Assembly: GCF_902167145.1 (NCBI RefSeq)
Contig: NC_050103.1
Location: 30,930,001 to 30,994,000, forward strand
DNA: 64,000 nucleotides
Direction: 5' to 3'
Source of the DNA: Zea mays
Lineage: Eukaryota > Streptophyta > Magnoliopsida > Poales > Poaceae
A program made the translations under genes and the position numbers. Position 1 is the stretch's first letter. Each line of letters begins with the position of its first letter. Under the pieces are notes generated by a model. That model made no database searches, had not been told where the DNA came from, and saw only the letters and a program-made list of their open reading frames with translations. Of this stretch, positions 35,141 through 45,772 are shown piece by piece.

Positions 35141-36148
35141 CTATGGTTCTAAATTTATCTTGGTCCTGCAGTCGGGGTTGCCATATGCCTCGTGTCCACG
35201 CTGAGGTGAGCGGTACGGGTGCTGAGTCCCGACGGGAGCGAGGGAGCCATCCTCTAGGTGACGATGCCCCGCGCGCTCAGCTCGCAGCTGGGCGATCTCA
35301 GCACGAGCCCTACTCATCTCATCTAATGCATGGTCTAGCTCCGTGTTTAGCACGGCGGCTAGGTTGACTGTGCTGCTCAACCTAGGATTGTCCTCACCGA
35401 CATGTGAGACAACCACGCCTCTTGTGCTGCCAGATGGACGGTGGGGGTAATACTTCAGGTTGAGACCATCGGCTACCCTGCCGAGCACTGAGCAGTAGTG
35501 CGAAAGCGCACGCCGTGCGGCATCTTGCATGGCTGCCTCAGCTGAGTCCCGCTCAGAGATGGAATAGTGCTCTGAGCAGACCTCCGCACCCCAGAGACTG
35601 TTCTCCGAACGGCGCACCAAGCAGGTCACCTCCCAGCGGTCCGGGTAAACCTCGCGACTATTCTAAAAGACAACACAGCGATACTCGATAGACCAAGTGC
35701 ATCGGTCGAGTGCTTGGCGCAGCAGGGTGTCGAGCGCGTCGTGGAAGTGACACCCGCGAGAGGCGTCACGGGTGATGGGTCGGGCAACCCATCCTTCCAA
35801 CTCCTGCTCCTCAAAAAGGTCGATGCTATGGCTCGAGCTGCTGTCGCCACCTCCGTCGTCTGGGTCTCCTCCAGCGGCTGGGGCACTCAGTGGTGGTGCA
35901 GGGGGCGCCTCCAGCGGGAGCACAGGGGAACAACTCCTCACAGACTCTATCTCCCGCTGAAGCGAGAAAGAAGAGCCCTGCTGCTCCAGCTCCTGTCGTC
36001 GATGCTTCTGCTCCTCGTGCAGGCGGTGGTGCAGCCTCTCCAAGTGGCTAGACTGACCAGTCACTGGACGGCGAAGCGGACGCTCCGCAAGATGAGAAGG
36101 CAAGAAAGGAATGACTGACTTCCGTGTAGTGTGTCTAAGACGAGCCAT
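35141..36148 (-). pseudogene. Element C: accessory ORF upstream of gag, one nonsense codon
   Basis: A single minus-strand frame of about 335 codons, starting MARLRHTTRKS at 36148, lies between the primer-binding site and gag. It is interrupted only by TAG at 35663-35665. It has a basic N-terminus, a Glu/Arg helical stretch (RLHHRLHEEQKHRRQELE), an acidic Ser/Asp-rich linker (GGDPDDGGGDSSSS), a conserved-looking middle (LDTLLRQALDRCTWSIEYRC, SEHYSISERDSAEAAM) and a C-terminal coiled coil (LDEMSRARAEIAQLRAERA). I know similar hypothetical proteins from grass genomes, but no function. Standard chromoviruses do not need an ORF here. Confidence 0.75.
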
Positions 36149-36374
36149 CTACAAAAGACACCGTAAGCATAAGAGTGAGAACAGAACTAATATGACCAAC
36201 AAGTAAACCATAAATAAATGAGGAATTAGAATAAACAAAAGATTTTTAGCAAGGTATAATATATAGTAGTTCATAGGTTTGGTCGATATGAGGGATACCA
36301 AAGTCAAGGTGATAATAGGGGTCTATAATCCTTAGAACGGCCATTCTTCTCTAGGTTAGCGGTCCTACTGTTAG

Positions 36375-36390
36375 CACGACTTTGATACCA
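36375..36390 (-). promoter_or_regulatory. Element C primer-binding site
   Basis: Minus-strand TGGTATCAAAGTCGTG is four bases inside the 5' LTR end. It resembles the initiator tRNA-Met site TGGTATCAGAG used by chromoviruses, with mismatches after TGGTATCA. Confidence 0.85.
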
Positions 36391-36655
36391 CCTATGTCAC
36401 ACCCGGTTTTAGAAGGCAAACCGAATGCGAACCATGTATGTGCCAGGATCAGCAATTCACGTACACAGTAGTTACATAACTGGACATCATCACACAGTGC
36501 TCAAATAATGACATAAAAGAGGGTATAATAGTCGATTACATCATGATGTCCGAGACATCCACATAGTCTTTATCAATAATCAAAGTGCGGAAAAGAAACG
36601 TAGATACACACGGCCTACACAGGCAGCCGACTGGGGGTTTGCCGCTAACCCATGC

Positions 36656-36741
36656 CTAGAACTCATCATACTCTTGGAACTCCTGGAAGTCCTCCTCCAT
36701 GACTTCATCTTCACCTGAGCAGTGGTTGCAACGTGGACAAC
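36656..36741 (-). CDS. Element C (5' LTR copy) LTR-embedded ORF, last exon (predicted)
   Basis: Acceptor AACCCCCTAG|GTTG; 86 nt to TAG. It encodes a Cys/His cluster and an acidic tail (GEDEVMEEDF, EYDEF) and matches the 11811-11896 copy. It is read in frame from 37717-37785 across a GC-AG intron (36742-37716). Confidence 0.5.
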
Positions 36742-37716
36742 CTAGGGGGTTTGGTGTGTAAAGCAAGGGTGAGTACACATCAACATACTCAGCAAAATGT
36801 CCTGTGTTGGGCTGTAGTGGACTAGCTTTATGTGGAGTTAAGTCAAGCAGTTGCTTTTAGTTGGTCATGTTATTATTTAATAGTAGAAAGCCAGGTTTTA
36901 GCATTAACCCAAGTTATTAACCCAAAGTACCCTTTCCAAACGGAAAGAATACCACTTACCATTACCATAAGCAATACCAAAACCATCATTCTCATCACCA
37001 CCTATAATCCAAACATCTCTGATCAAGTATCACTAATCAATGGAGCTCCCTTAGCCGCTCATAACCGCGAGCATGGCTGATATATCAGTTTCATAACACT
37101 CTACAGAGGTTGTGCACTATACCCACAAGCCTTGATTCCCTCTTGCCTCGGGCCGATCAAACCCTTAAACACTACCATGGTGAATAGGCAGGGTCTCACT
37201 ACGTAGCCTTTACAAAGATTCCCTAGGGCTGTAGCCGCCCGTTAGGTTTCCTAAATGCACCGAACTCCTCCCCAAGGGGCGAACCAACCTTGGCAGAGCG
37301 AGCCGCATACACCGAGCCCCATTAACGGCATGACGGCGAAGCGAACTACACCCCAGTTCCTCTAATTACTCAGCTAAGGGCATCCCACTCCACCCTCATG
37401 GTTGCACTGTTTTCCCGGGTGGTCATCCAACGAACCGGTCCTTACGGAGAGGCACTCGAGAAATAGCTCGAGTCCCCTTAAATGTCACAGTATCATCATC
37501 ATAATCAAAAGGGAAAACAACGTATCATAAATATCTCATCATGTTCATTGATTAATGTGAAGCACTAGCATAAAGCTAAAATGAAATAACCCAACCAGAA
37601 TAGGTAAACAAGGACAAGATAGACAAAAGCTAGTCAATCCTTAGGTATAAACTGTGTAAATGCGGGGAATGAATTATAAGAATGAGTAGGACATAGATGG
37701 GTCAAGGGACACTTGC

Positions 37717-37785
37717 CTTCACCAACCGACTGCTGCTCAGGTTCTTCACCTGCAACTCATTCAGACTCTGCCAACTGACCGTTAT
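37717..37785 (-). CDS. Element C (5' LTR copy) LTR-embedded ORF, middle exon with a stop
   Basis: Same exon as 12876-12944, with acceptor CTCGTATAG|AT and donor GAAG|GCAAGT. A TGA replaces a Gly codon about ten codons in, so this copy is broken. Upstream, the first exon would end at 39081 (CCCCGAG|GTGAGC), also phase 1. Confidence 0.45.
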
Positions 37786-38079
37786 CTATACGAGTTCAAA
37801 CATACATTCCACACATTTAATACAAAAGAATAGTACACCATACAATAGAATGCAATAAATAAACAAACGTTCGACGCATGGCTCACACCTACGGCTAAGC
37901 GAGAAAGAAAAAGTAACGGTCGAGGCTATGGTCGGAGAGCGATCACGTTAGATGATTATAAATTAAAATACTCATCTAAATAGAATGGTATTAATTTGGC
38001 CATCGCGTTTAGCATAAGGTAAAGTCATGTTCCATGTTTAACCATTATAAGCAGATAAAGGTGAATTAAAGGAAATGGT

Positions 38080-38400
38080 CGCGCGGGGAGACGCTCGACA
38101 TAGCATTTGAATTGAATTAAGAAATAAACAACTCGTCGCGTGACGAAGCGCGCAACGGGACTCTTGCATTAATTATAAATAAATGTTAAGCATCGTGCGA
38201 CGAAACGCACGATGGCATACATCATCCAAACTGAATTTAGAATGGAACGTCGCGCAACAGGGCGCGTGACGTCATGCATTAAACAACCTGAAATTAAATT
38301 GGACCGTCGCGCGACGAAGCGAGCGACGCCGCACATTAATAGAATCTGAAATTAAACAAATCCGTCGCGCGCTTCGTCCCGCGACGAGTTGTTTATTTCT
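38080..38400. repeat. Array of GC-rich palindromes in LTR C (5' copy)
   Basis: Counterpart of 28800-29130. One unit near 38360-38410 is inverted relative to the 3' LTR copy (CGCGCTTCGTCCCGCGACG), as if hairpin-mediated inversion had occurred. Confidence 0.75.
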
Positions 38401-39603
38401 TAATTCAATTCCGTCGAGCATGCTAACTAAACAGAGTTTAAAGTTAATTAAAAACCAAGAATCAATCACCGCGCGCGTGGGGCTGCGCACGCGGGAACAC
38501 GTAGGGTGAATGGGGGGCGCGAGGCCGCGCAGGCCGCGCCAAGGCCACGCGAGCCGCGCTGGGGTCCACGCTGCCGAAGGTAGGGGCCGCGCATCGGGGT
38601 CGGGACGGCCGCGCGTAGGGGGCCGAGGGGTCGCGCGCACGGGGACGGGGAGCCGCGCTGCCGGGGCTGAAGGCCGCGCGCACGGGGCTGGGGGCCGCGC
38701 GCGAGGGGGCCAGGGAGCCGCACCGAGGGGGCACGCCACCGGGGCCAGGACGGCCATGCCGGGGGGAGGCGATGGAGTCGCGCCGCGGTGGGCCAGGACG
38801 CCGCGCCGGGGCGAGGGAGCCACGCGCGAGGGGGCGCGTCGCCGGGGAAGCCGGGGCCACCGCGGGGAGGGCCGGGGGGCCGCGCCGAGGGGGCCGGGGG
38901 CCACGCCGAGTGAGCGTGCCACCGGGGGCTGAGGCCACAGCGGAGGAGGGCAGGGGCCACGCCGCCGGGGGAGCAGGGGGCCGCGCAGGGGGGTGCGCGC
39001 GCAGAGGGAAAACAAGGGGGCGCACAGGGGAAGAAAGGGGAGGGGGAGAGGAAGAGAGGGAGAGGGAGAGGGGAGCTCACCTCGGGGATCCAAATTCTGG
39101 CGATCACCGTATCCAAAACCTAGGGCACCACGAGGAGAGAGAGGGAGGTTGCTGCGCGGGAAAAATCAACTGAGAGGAAGAGACCAGGGGAGGGGGCGCG
39201 CATAGGGGAGGGCACGGGCGCTAGGGGCGCGCCGGGCCGGACTGTGCCGGACCGGGTCGGGCTAGGCTGGGTCGGGCTGGGCTGGATTGGGCTGGGCCGC
39301 ACCGCGGGTCAAAATCCCGTGGCATGCACAACCACCGATCGGAATTCAATTCATGAAGCAAAATCCGAAATGAGACTAAGCAACACACGCGATTAAACAC
39401 GACATCAGACAAAAGACATATGATTCGGCATGATGCAACACTCATGACACTTAGGTTTTGTTTACACATGATATGGACACCAGTCGCTATACTGCTTTGA
39501 AATTGGGAAGAAGGAGCGAAACGAGAAAAGAAAAGGGAGTAACACCTGAATTTGGTGAGTAAAAAGAAGAAAAAATTCTACCCCCCAAATTCAGGGTGTT
39601 ACA

Positions 39604-40101
39604 GGCAGTAACCGGCGGCGGCTGCCATAGCTAGCGCGTGGCGGCCACCATCATAGCTAGCGCGCGTGGCCGCCATAGCTAGCGCGTCGAGCGCGCAATG
39701 GCCATAGCACACCCAAACTAGGGTTCACTAACCGGCAGCACCCTAGGGCTTACGACCAACGGCGAACACGGTGACCGGCGTGGCTGATGACGGCGGTGGT
39801 GGCAGAGGGGTAAGGGTAAGAGTAAAGAAAGGGATAGAGGAAAACCTTACGATGGCACGGGGGCGCGGGGACGGCGCAGAGGATCACCGGTGAAGAAACC
39901 CTCGGGGACAAAATCTGGTAGCCTAACAGCGTGATTAAATGAACCGGCTCTAGGGGACTTGTAAATTTTTTGGCTCCCCCTCACCACCTGTTATATAGGC
40001 GCAATTTCTACTCGCGGTTGTCATAGCGGACCGCTAGTACAAATTATTTCCACTGGCGGGTGTCATAGAGAACCGCCAGTATAAATTGTTTTCCACTAGA
40101 G
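39604..40101 (-). other. GC-rich segment with a minus-strand TATA box and short tandem repeats, possibly CACTA subterminal
   Basis: From 39604 to about 39960 it is GC-rich with CATAGCTAGCGCG repeats and no convincing protein. A minus-strand TATATAACAGG is near 39990. From about 40012 to 40180 there are four units of ~43 bp, each with an inverted core like GGCGGTTGTC..GAGAACCGCC. Related sequence is found on the far side of element F (about 53415-53455), so both flanks belong to one older element, plausibly the CACTA whose TNP2 lies at 53755-56010. No CACTA terminus was found. Confidence 0.4.
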
Positions 40102-41268
40102 GTTGTCTTTAAGAACTGCAAGTATAAATTGTTTTCCACTGTTGGTTGTCTTTGAGAACTGCCAGTATAAAATATATACAATGGATTGTTGTTGGAACTT
40201 GCTCACTGGCGCAAGTTGATCCAACGGGGGGGGGGTGTAATAGAGCAAACAGGGTTTCAGCACGTAATGGCAAAAGCTCTGTTCCTCTAGCCTCTCAAGG
40301 GCACTGTGCGTGGGTATTTATAGGTATCTGAGTGCCCAGCGTCCTGTGCTAAGGACGCATGTGCCCTCAGACACCTAGGTTGTCCCCGGAATATTCCCAT
40401 AAAGCGGGGTTACAGACCGTAATTATAGGGATGCCTTTACAAATTAGGCCCGTAATGCGCAGCGGCCACGCAGGGCCTATTACAATGGGTCGTGTGGCCG
40501 TGGGCCTGCGTGCTGGACGAGGTCGCAAGATGGGACGACCTCGTCACAGGTCTTCGTCCGGTGACGTATGGGACGAAGGGTGAGCCCGCCCGTTGTCCCG
40601 TCTCCGTTGGTCCAACGATTACGGCGAAGGCATCGAGCGAAGGGTGGCGTCTTTGCCTTCGCCCCAACATTTGCCCTCCGAGGGACCAGTTCGACTAAGT
40701 CATCTGGTGCCGAAGACGTCGCTAGATGGCGGAGACGCTGCCCTCGCTCAAAGTGGTTCCGCGGGGGTTTTTGACATGACCGTTGATTGACACCGTACTG
40801 TTGGACTACGGGTTTCCCGAAGCGTCGCGCCCTATGTATAAAAGGGGGCGGGGGGCGACGCGTTTTGAACTTTATCCTTCCGCGCTCCGTGAAAACCCTA
40901 GCCGCTTTTTCCACCTTCTTGCTGCTCGTCTGCCTTCCTTGCTCTTGTTCGCCGGAGATCTGGCCCGAGTGAAGCAGACCGCCCGCCGCCGCCGCCGGTA
41001 CGTAGCGATGCCGACCTCTTCTTCTTCTGCTGCCGCTACGTCGCCGGCCAACGCGTTGTCTGAGGAGACGTTGAGCACTGTGGCGGCGGAGGAGTTGTGC
41101 GCCGGCGATACGGTGGATTTCGGTGTGTCACGGATGTCCTCGGTCCGCATGCAAGATATGCAGCGGCTTGGTTACTTTGGCGGCGGAGTCGCTCGTGTCC
41201 CGGGGACTGAGGAGGTCCCCGAGTCGGAAGGCGAGTTGGTTGTGTTCGAGGCATTCTTTGCCGGAGAC
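40102..41268. repeat. Tandem duplication of element F's 3' end and flank (first copy)
   Basis: The ~1.17-kb unit 40102-41268 is repeated directly at 41269-about 42433. Each unit holds the flanking subterminal repeat, the ATTGT target duplication, a full LTR (40190-40669; 41357-41833) and the promoter and N-terminal coding part of F's antisense gene. The LTR copies differ by only about four substitutions plus a short G-run indel, so the duplication is younger than F's insertion. The first gene copy is cut at 41268. Confidence 0.92.
40190..40669 (-). repeat. Extra LTR copy of element F inside the tandem duplication
   Basis: TGTTGGAACTTG...GCCCCAACA, 480 bp, preceded by ATTGT. It is not an independent solo LTR, because the sequence on both sides is also duplicated. 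Confidence 0.9.
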
Positions 41269-41322
41269 GTTGTCTTTAAGAACTGCAAGTATAAATTGTT
41301 TTCCACTTTTGGTTGTCTTTGA
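41008..41322 (+). pseudogene. Truncated duplicate of element F's antisense gene
   Basis: ATG at 41008, with a TATAAAAG box at 40837-40844. It is nearly identical to the first ~87 codons of the 42172 gene, then reads out of the duplication junction (41268) into repeat sequence and stops at 41322. Confidence 0.85.
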
Positions 41323-41356
41323 GAACTGCCAGTATAAAATATATACAATGGATTGT

Positions 41357-41833
41357 TGTTGGAACTTGCTCACTGGCGCAAGTTGATCCAACGGGGGGGT
41401 GTAATAGCGCAAACAGGGTTTCAGCACGTAATGGCAAAAGCTCTGTTCCTCTAGCCTCTCAAGGGCACTGTGCGTGGGTATTTATAGGTATCTGAGTGCC
41501 CAGCGTCCTGTGCTAAGGACGCATGTGCCCTCAGACACCTAGGTTGTCCCCGGAATATTCCCATAAAGCGGGGTTACAGACCGTAATTACAGGGATGCCT
41601 TTACAAATTAGGCCCGTAATGCGCAGCGGCCACGCAGGGCCTATTACAATGGGTCGTGTGGCCGTGGGCCTGCGTGCTGGATGAGGTCGCAAGATGGGAC
41701 GACCTCGTCACAGGTCTTCGTTCGGTGACGTATGGGACGAAGGGTGAGCCCGCCCGTTGTCCCGTCTCCGTTGGTCCAACGATTACGGCGAAGGCATCGA
41801 GCGAAGGGTGGCGTCTTTGCCTTCGCCCCAACA
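41357..41833 (-). repeat. Element F: 3' LTR (477 bp)
   Basis: TGTTGG...CCCCAACA, preceded by ATTGT (41352-41356). It pairs with 52850-53326 with about 14 substitutions by eye (about 3%, roughly one million years at 1.3e-8). The adjoining minus-strand tract CGGAGGGCAAA (41834-41846) is the likely polypurine tract. Confidence 0.93.
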
Positions 41834-42000
41834 TTTGCCCTCCGAGGGACCAGTTCGACTAAGTCATCTGGTGCCGAAGACGTCGCTAGATGGCGGAGAC
41901 GCTGCCCTCGCTCAAAGTGGTTCCGCGGGGGTTTTTGGCATGACCGTTGATTGACACCGTACTGTTGGACTGCGGGTTTCCCGAAGCGTCGCGCCCTGTG

Positions 42001-42008
42001 TATAAAAG
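42001..42008 (+). promoter_or_regulatory. TATA box of element F's antisense gene
   Basis: TATAAAAG lies 171 bp upstream of the ATG at 42172, on the strand opposite to the retroelement transcript. It is conserved in the duplicate at 40837. Confidence 0.65.
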
Positions 42009-42171
42009 GGGGCGGGGGGCGGCGTGTTTTGAACTTTATCCTTCCGCGCTCCGTGAAAACCCTAGCCGCTTTTTCCACCTTCTTGCTGCTCGTCTGCCTT
42101 CCTTGCTCTTGTTCGCCGGAGATCTGGCCCGAGTGAAGCAGACCGCCCGCCGCCGCCGCCGGTACGTAGCG

Positions 42172-45100
42172 ATGCCGACCTCTTCTTCTTCTGCTGCCGC
42201 TACGTCGCCGGCCAACGCGTTGTCTGAGGAGACGTTGAGCACTGTGGCGGCGGAGGAGTTGCGCGCCGGCGATACGGTGGATTTCGGTGTGTCACGGATG
42301 TCCTCGGTCCGCATGCAAGATATGCAGCGGCTTGGTTACTTTGGCGGCGGAGTCGCTCGTGTCCCGGGGACGGAGGAGGTCCCCGAGTCGGAAGGCGAGT
42401 TGGTTGTGTTCGACGCGTTCTTTGCCGCTGGTCTTCGCCTGACTGCACACAGATTTGTGGGAGAAGTCCTGCGCAAATTTAACGTCCAGATTCATCAGCT
42501 GACTCCGAATGCCGTGGTGGCTCTATCGAAGTATGTCTGGGCAACGACTTCGTACGGCAGACAGCCATCGGTCGAAGTCTTCACGAAGTACTATTGCCTG
42601 CATTGGCAGAAAAGGATGATCAGAAATGAGGTTGCCCAGTTTGGGTCCTGTACATTTACGCCGAAGACCGGCAAGACCACGATGGAGGTAGTTGAGTTGG
42701 TTCCTTGCGCCCGCAACAAGTGGGGCAACTGGCATGAGTTTTGGTTCTACGTTGCGGAGGGCACAGTCGAAGACCATCCGGGGCTCCCCGTGGCCGAGAT
42801 GTGCTCGCATTATTACTCAGCATACCCATCGTTTGAAGTGGCGGAGGGGGATGCGGACGAAGGGGCCCTTCGGTGCGCCGCCGGCCTGAGCAGCGGGCGT
42901 GATTTGGTTGATGAGTTTGTGGCATACGGGGTGTGGCCTTTCGCGCATGGCTGGGCGCTGGGCGAAGTATGCCCTCGCCAGATGCCTTCCCATGGTGGGA
43001 AGCTGGTGCGAAGTCCCGCCTTCGCGCTGGATCTGCGTAGCCGCGATCCAGCCGCCTTTGTGCGTGAGGCGGAGGATGGGGCGGTGCGGATCGTCGGTCG
43101 GTACGTGCCGAGGACAGAGGGCCAGCGTAGCTGGGATATTCGCGGGTCCAATGACCGATTGAACAGGGTTTTCGAGTTGAACCGTCTGCCGTATGGCGGT
43201 TATCCCGGCCAAGACGATGTGGATCGTCGCGGGAAGAAGCCGGTGGTAGAGACTGGAGACGACCCCGCGCCGGTGGCTGCCCCATCCTCTAAGAAGAGGA
43301 AACTAGGTATTGCTGTGGGAGGACTGGGTGTGTCTGATAGTTTTGCTAGGGAATTGATGAGGACATGCGCGGCCCCAGGGGGAAGGATGTCTTCGCCCGA
43401 GCTCCGGGAGTCTTCAGCGCGGATAATGAGGGTTACCGGGGGTTGGTGGCCTAAGAATGTTCCTGTCCCCCGCACGGCCGGCGAAGACTTTTTTACATCT
43501 CGCATGGTTCGTGACTGGAAAGTGTTTCCTTACGGGCGGAATATTGCTGCTGTTGTGTCGGCAGTGATGGACAAGGATCGTCAGGGAGCTGCACAGAAGC
43601 GCTAGGCGGTCGTTAGGCTTCATGAGGCCAGGCCGAAGAGGCCGCGGGGGGCTGCGAAAGCTGCTGCCCCCGGCGAAAGCCAGCCGCCGCTGGCGGTGAA
43701 GTCGGCCGTCCCTGCATCCAGCAGAGCGCCGGAGGCTGCAAAGGCGGCTGCCGCCGGTGGTTCCAAGTCTGCGAAGGCCGCCCCTGTGCCCAGCGGGGTG
43801 CCGGAGGCTGCGAAGGCGGCCGAGAGTTGCCGCCGCCAGGCAAGCGCGTCACCGACTTCGCCACCGACATTAGTGTGGAAGATTATCTTGTTGGTAAGTC
43901 GCTGGCTCGAGTTTTTTCTTTTAATATGTTGATATGTCGCAGGGTCGGACGAAGGCCAACTTGTTGTTGTTCCACCTGCCGTGGCGACCGCGGCGGCTGC
44001 CGTGGTGCCCGGGGCGAAGGGCAGTGCTCTTAGTGCCGGTGGTGAGATTCCGGCACTCGCTGCTGTTAGGGACGAGGCAGGTGCTGTGTCCCGCCGGCTG
44101 AAGGAGCTGAAGGAGGCACTAAGTCAGGTACGTTGAGCTAGACTTCGGTTTTTTACCCGCTTTGCTGGGGCTGTGGTCTTATGTGTGTCTTGTAGGCGGC
44201 TGACTTCGCTGACCGCACGGCGTCGGGGGCCCTGACGGCAGTTGTGTCTGCCGAAGTCGAGAGACTTCGGACGCAACATGCTGACGCCGTCCGGGAAAAG
44301 TCGGCCACCGACAGCAAATGCCGCAAGCTGGCGGATAAGGTGGCCGCGTTGGAGGGGGAGAGGACTGACCTCCGGCGCCAACTGGCGGAGGAAAGGAAGG
44401 AGGCTAATGAGGCCCTTGCCAAGGCGCAGTCTGCGCAGGCGAAAGCCAATTTGGCGCGGGCGGAGGGCAGTCTTGCCAAGCAGCGCGCCGAGGAGTTGGA
44501 GGGGCGACTCAACGCTCTTCAGGCCCGAGTGGAGAGGGCCGAGGCTTCGACGCGCTCGGAGGCTGAGCGGACACGCAAACAGCTTGTGGATTTATACCAT
44601 GAGCTGGGCCCGCGGACCGCTGACTTCGAAGTGCTGGACCGAGAGCCCGGACTTCGCTGCTTCGAGTGGATACAAGAGGAGCTGCTGGCGCTCCCCACCA
44701 TTGTGGAGGGGTTTATGTCCTATGCCTCCCTAGTCACCTGCGAGGGGGCGATGAACGCGCTATCTCGCGAAGGGTGCCGGCACTATGAGGTCTTCGACCA
44801 AGCTGATGAGGATTTCAAGCGCGATATTTACAAGGTTGAGGACCCTGTGGTGAAGGAATCCGTGGGAGCCCTCTACGACCGGATGTGGGGCCCCCACGGT
44901 CGGGAGGTGGTCAGGGAGCGGGCTGAGACGGCGAGGGGTCAGGTAATGTTTGGCTTTTGTTTGGTGTTTGTTGAATGTGGGTTAAATGTGGGTTTGCTGA
45001 ATCTAGGTGCTGTGTCTCAGGCGGCGCGTGGCGAGAGGGTGGATGACTTCGGGGCTTTGAACAGCGCGCAGCCTGACTCGGAGGCAAACCCGATGGTGGC

Positions 45101-45772
45101 TGTGTCCGAGACCGCCCCGGAGCCGCCCCCGGAAACTATCGAAGGCGTTCCCGATGCTCCCGCAACCACTGCGGCCGGCGGAGGCCCATCGCCAACTGCC
45201 GCGCCGAGGGCTAAGGATCCTGTGGAGATGGCGGCGGAGCCGGCAGCGGAGGCTCCCGCGATGGCTGGGTCTTCGCAGGTGGCTTAGTGGGTGTGGGTAG
45301 TTAGGGAATTTTGGATATGTTGTTGAACCTTGGTTGCTGCGCAGGTTCAAGATTTTGGGCCTGCGCACGCAACCGCTACTACTAATTTTTTGGCGGCTTC
45401 GACCGTGGATGATGGGAATAAATCGGATGAGTCTGCATCTAAGTTTTCTGATTTTGGTGACTCTGGGGCTCGGTTGAGTGGACCGAAGAGTCGTCGGATG
45501 AGGACTTGGACTATTTTGCGGCTTTGGATGTGGCGGAGGCGGAGGCTTCGCTGCATGCTGCGGATGCTGAAGTTGTGCCTAGTCCGAGTGCTGGGCGTAG
45601 GCGACGAAGGGCGGTCGCGAAGCGTAGAGTGAGTGAGATGGACGGTGGTCAGCTTCGTGTGAGTAGGGCTGGCAGGCAGGAACTGCTGTCCTTGCCGGCC
45701 GCTGTGAATGCAGGTGAGGGGGAGCTGCGAAGTCTTTTTGCGGGTGAGGAGCTGAGGATAATGCTTTTTTAA
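42172..45772 (+). pseudogene. Element F antisense accessory gene (transposase_28 family, multi-exon), lightly broken
   Basis: It begins MPTSSSSAAAT. The PF04195-type domain runs about 42290-43130 (MQDMQRLGYFGGGV, IHQLTPNAVVAL, HEFWFYVAEG), followed by a disordered Ala/Pro/Lys linker and a long coiled coil (44230-44600: AEVERLRTQHADAV, LRRQLAEERKEANEAL). The C-terminal region holds YDRMWGPHGREVV. Introns with GT-AG ends: 43894-43942, 44128-44195, 44943-45020 and 45279-45344. The last exon ends at TAA 45770-45772 with an Arg-rich patch (GRRRRRAVAKRR) that could act in nuclear import. Breaks: TAG at 43603-43605, and frameshifts near 43.82 kb and 45.47 kb. Function is unknown. It shares domain order with the gene in B. 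Confidence 0.82.

Larger units (their letters stand above)
36395..39603 (-). repeat. Element C: 5' LTR (about 3.2 kb)
   Basis: Minus-strand TGTAACACCC (39603) to GGGTGTGACA (36395), adjacent to the primer-binding site. It pairs with the split 3' LTR (28762-30176 plus 11640-13187). The first ~800 bases are GC-rich (38460-39300), then comes the palindrome array (38080-38400), then AT-rich sequence with the exon pair of the LTR ORF. ORFs in the GC-rich part on both strands are composition artefacts. Confidence 0.92.

Noticed and set aside
36832..37080. ORFs in the C LTR intron region on the plus strand
   Set aside because: Opposite strand to the element, short, and not conserved as ORFs between the two LTR copies.
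40190..40669. Independent solo LTR of element F's family
   Set aside because: The flanking sequence and coding start are duplicated too, so it is part of a tandem duplication.
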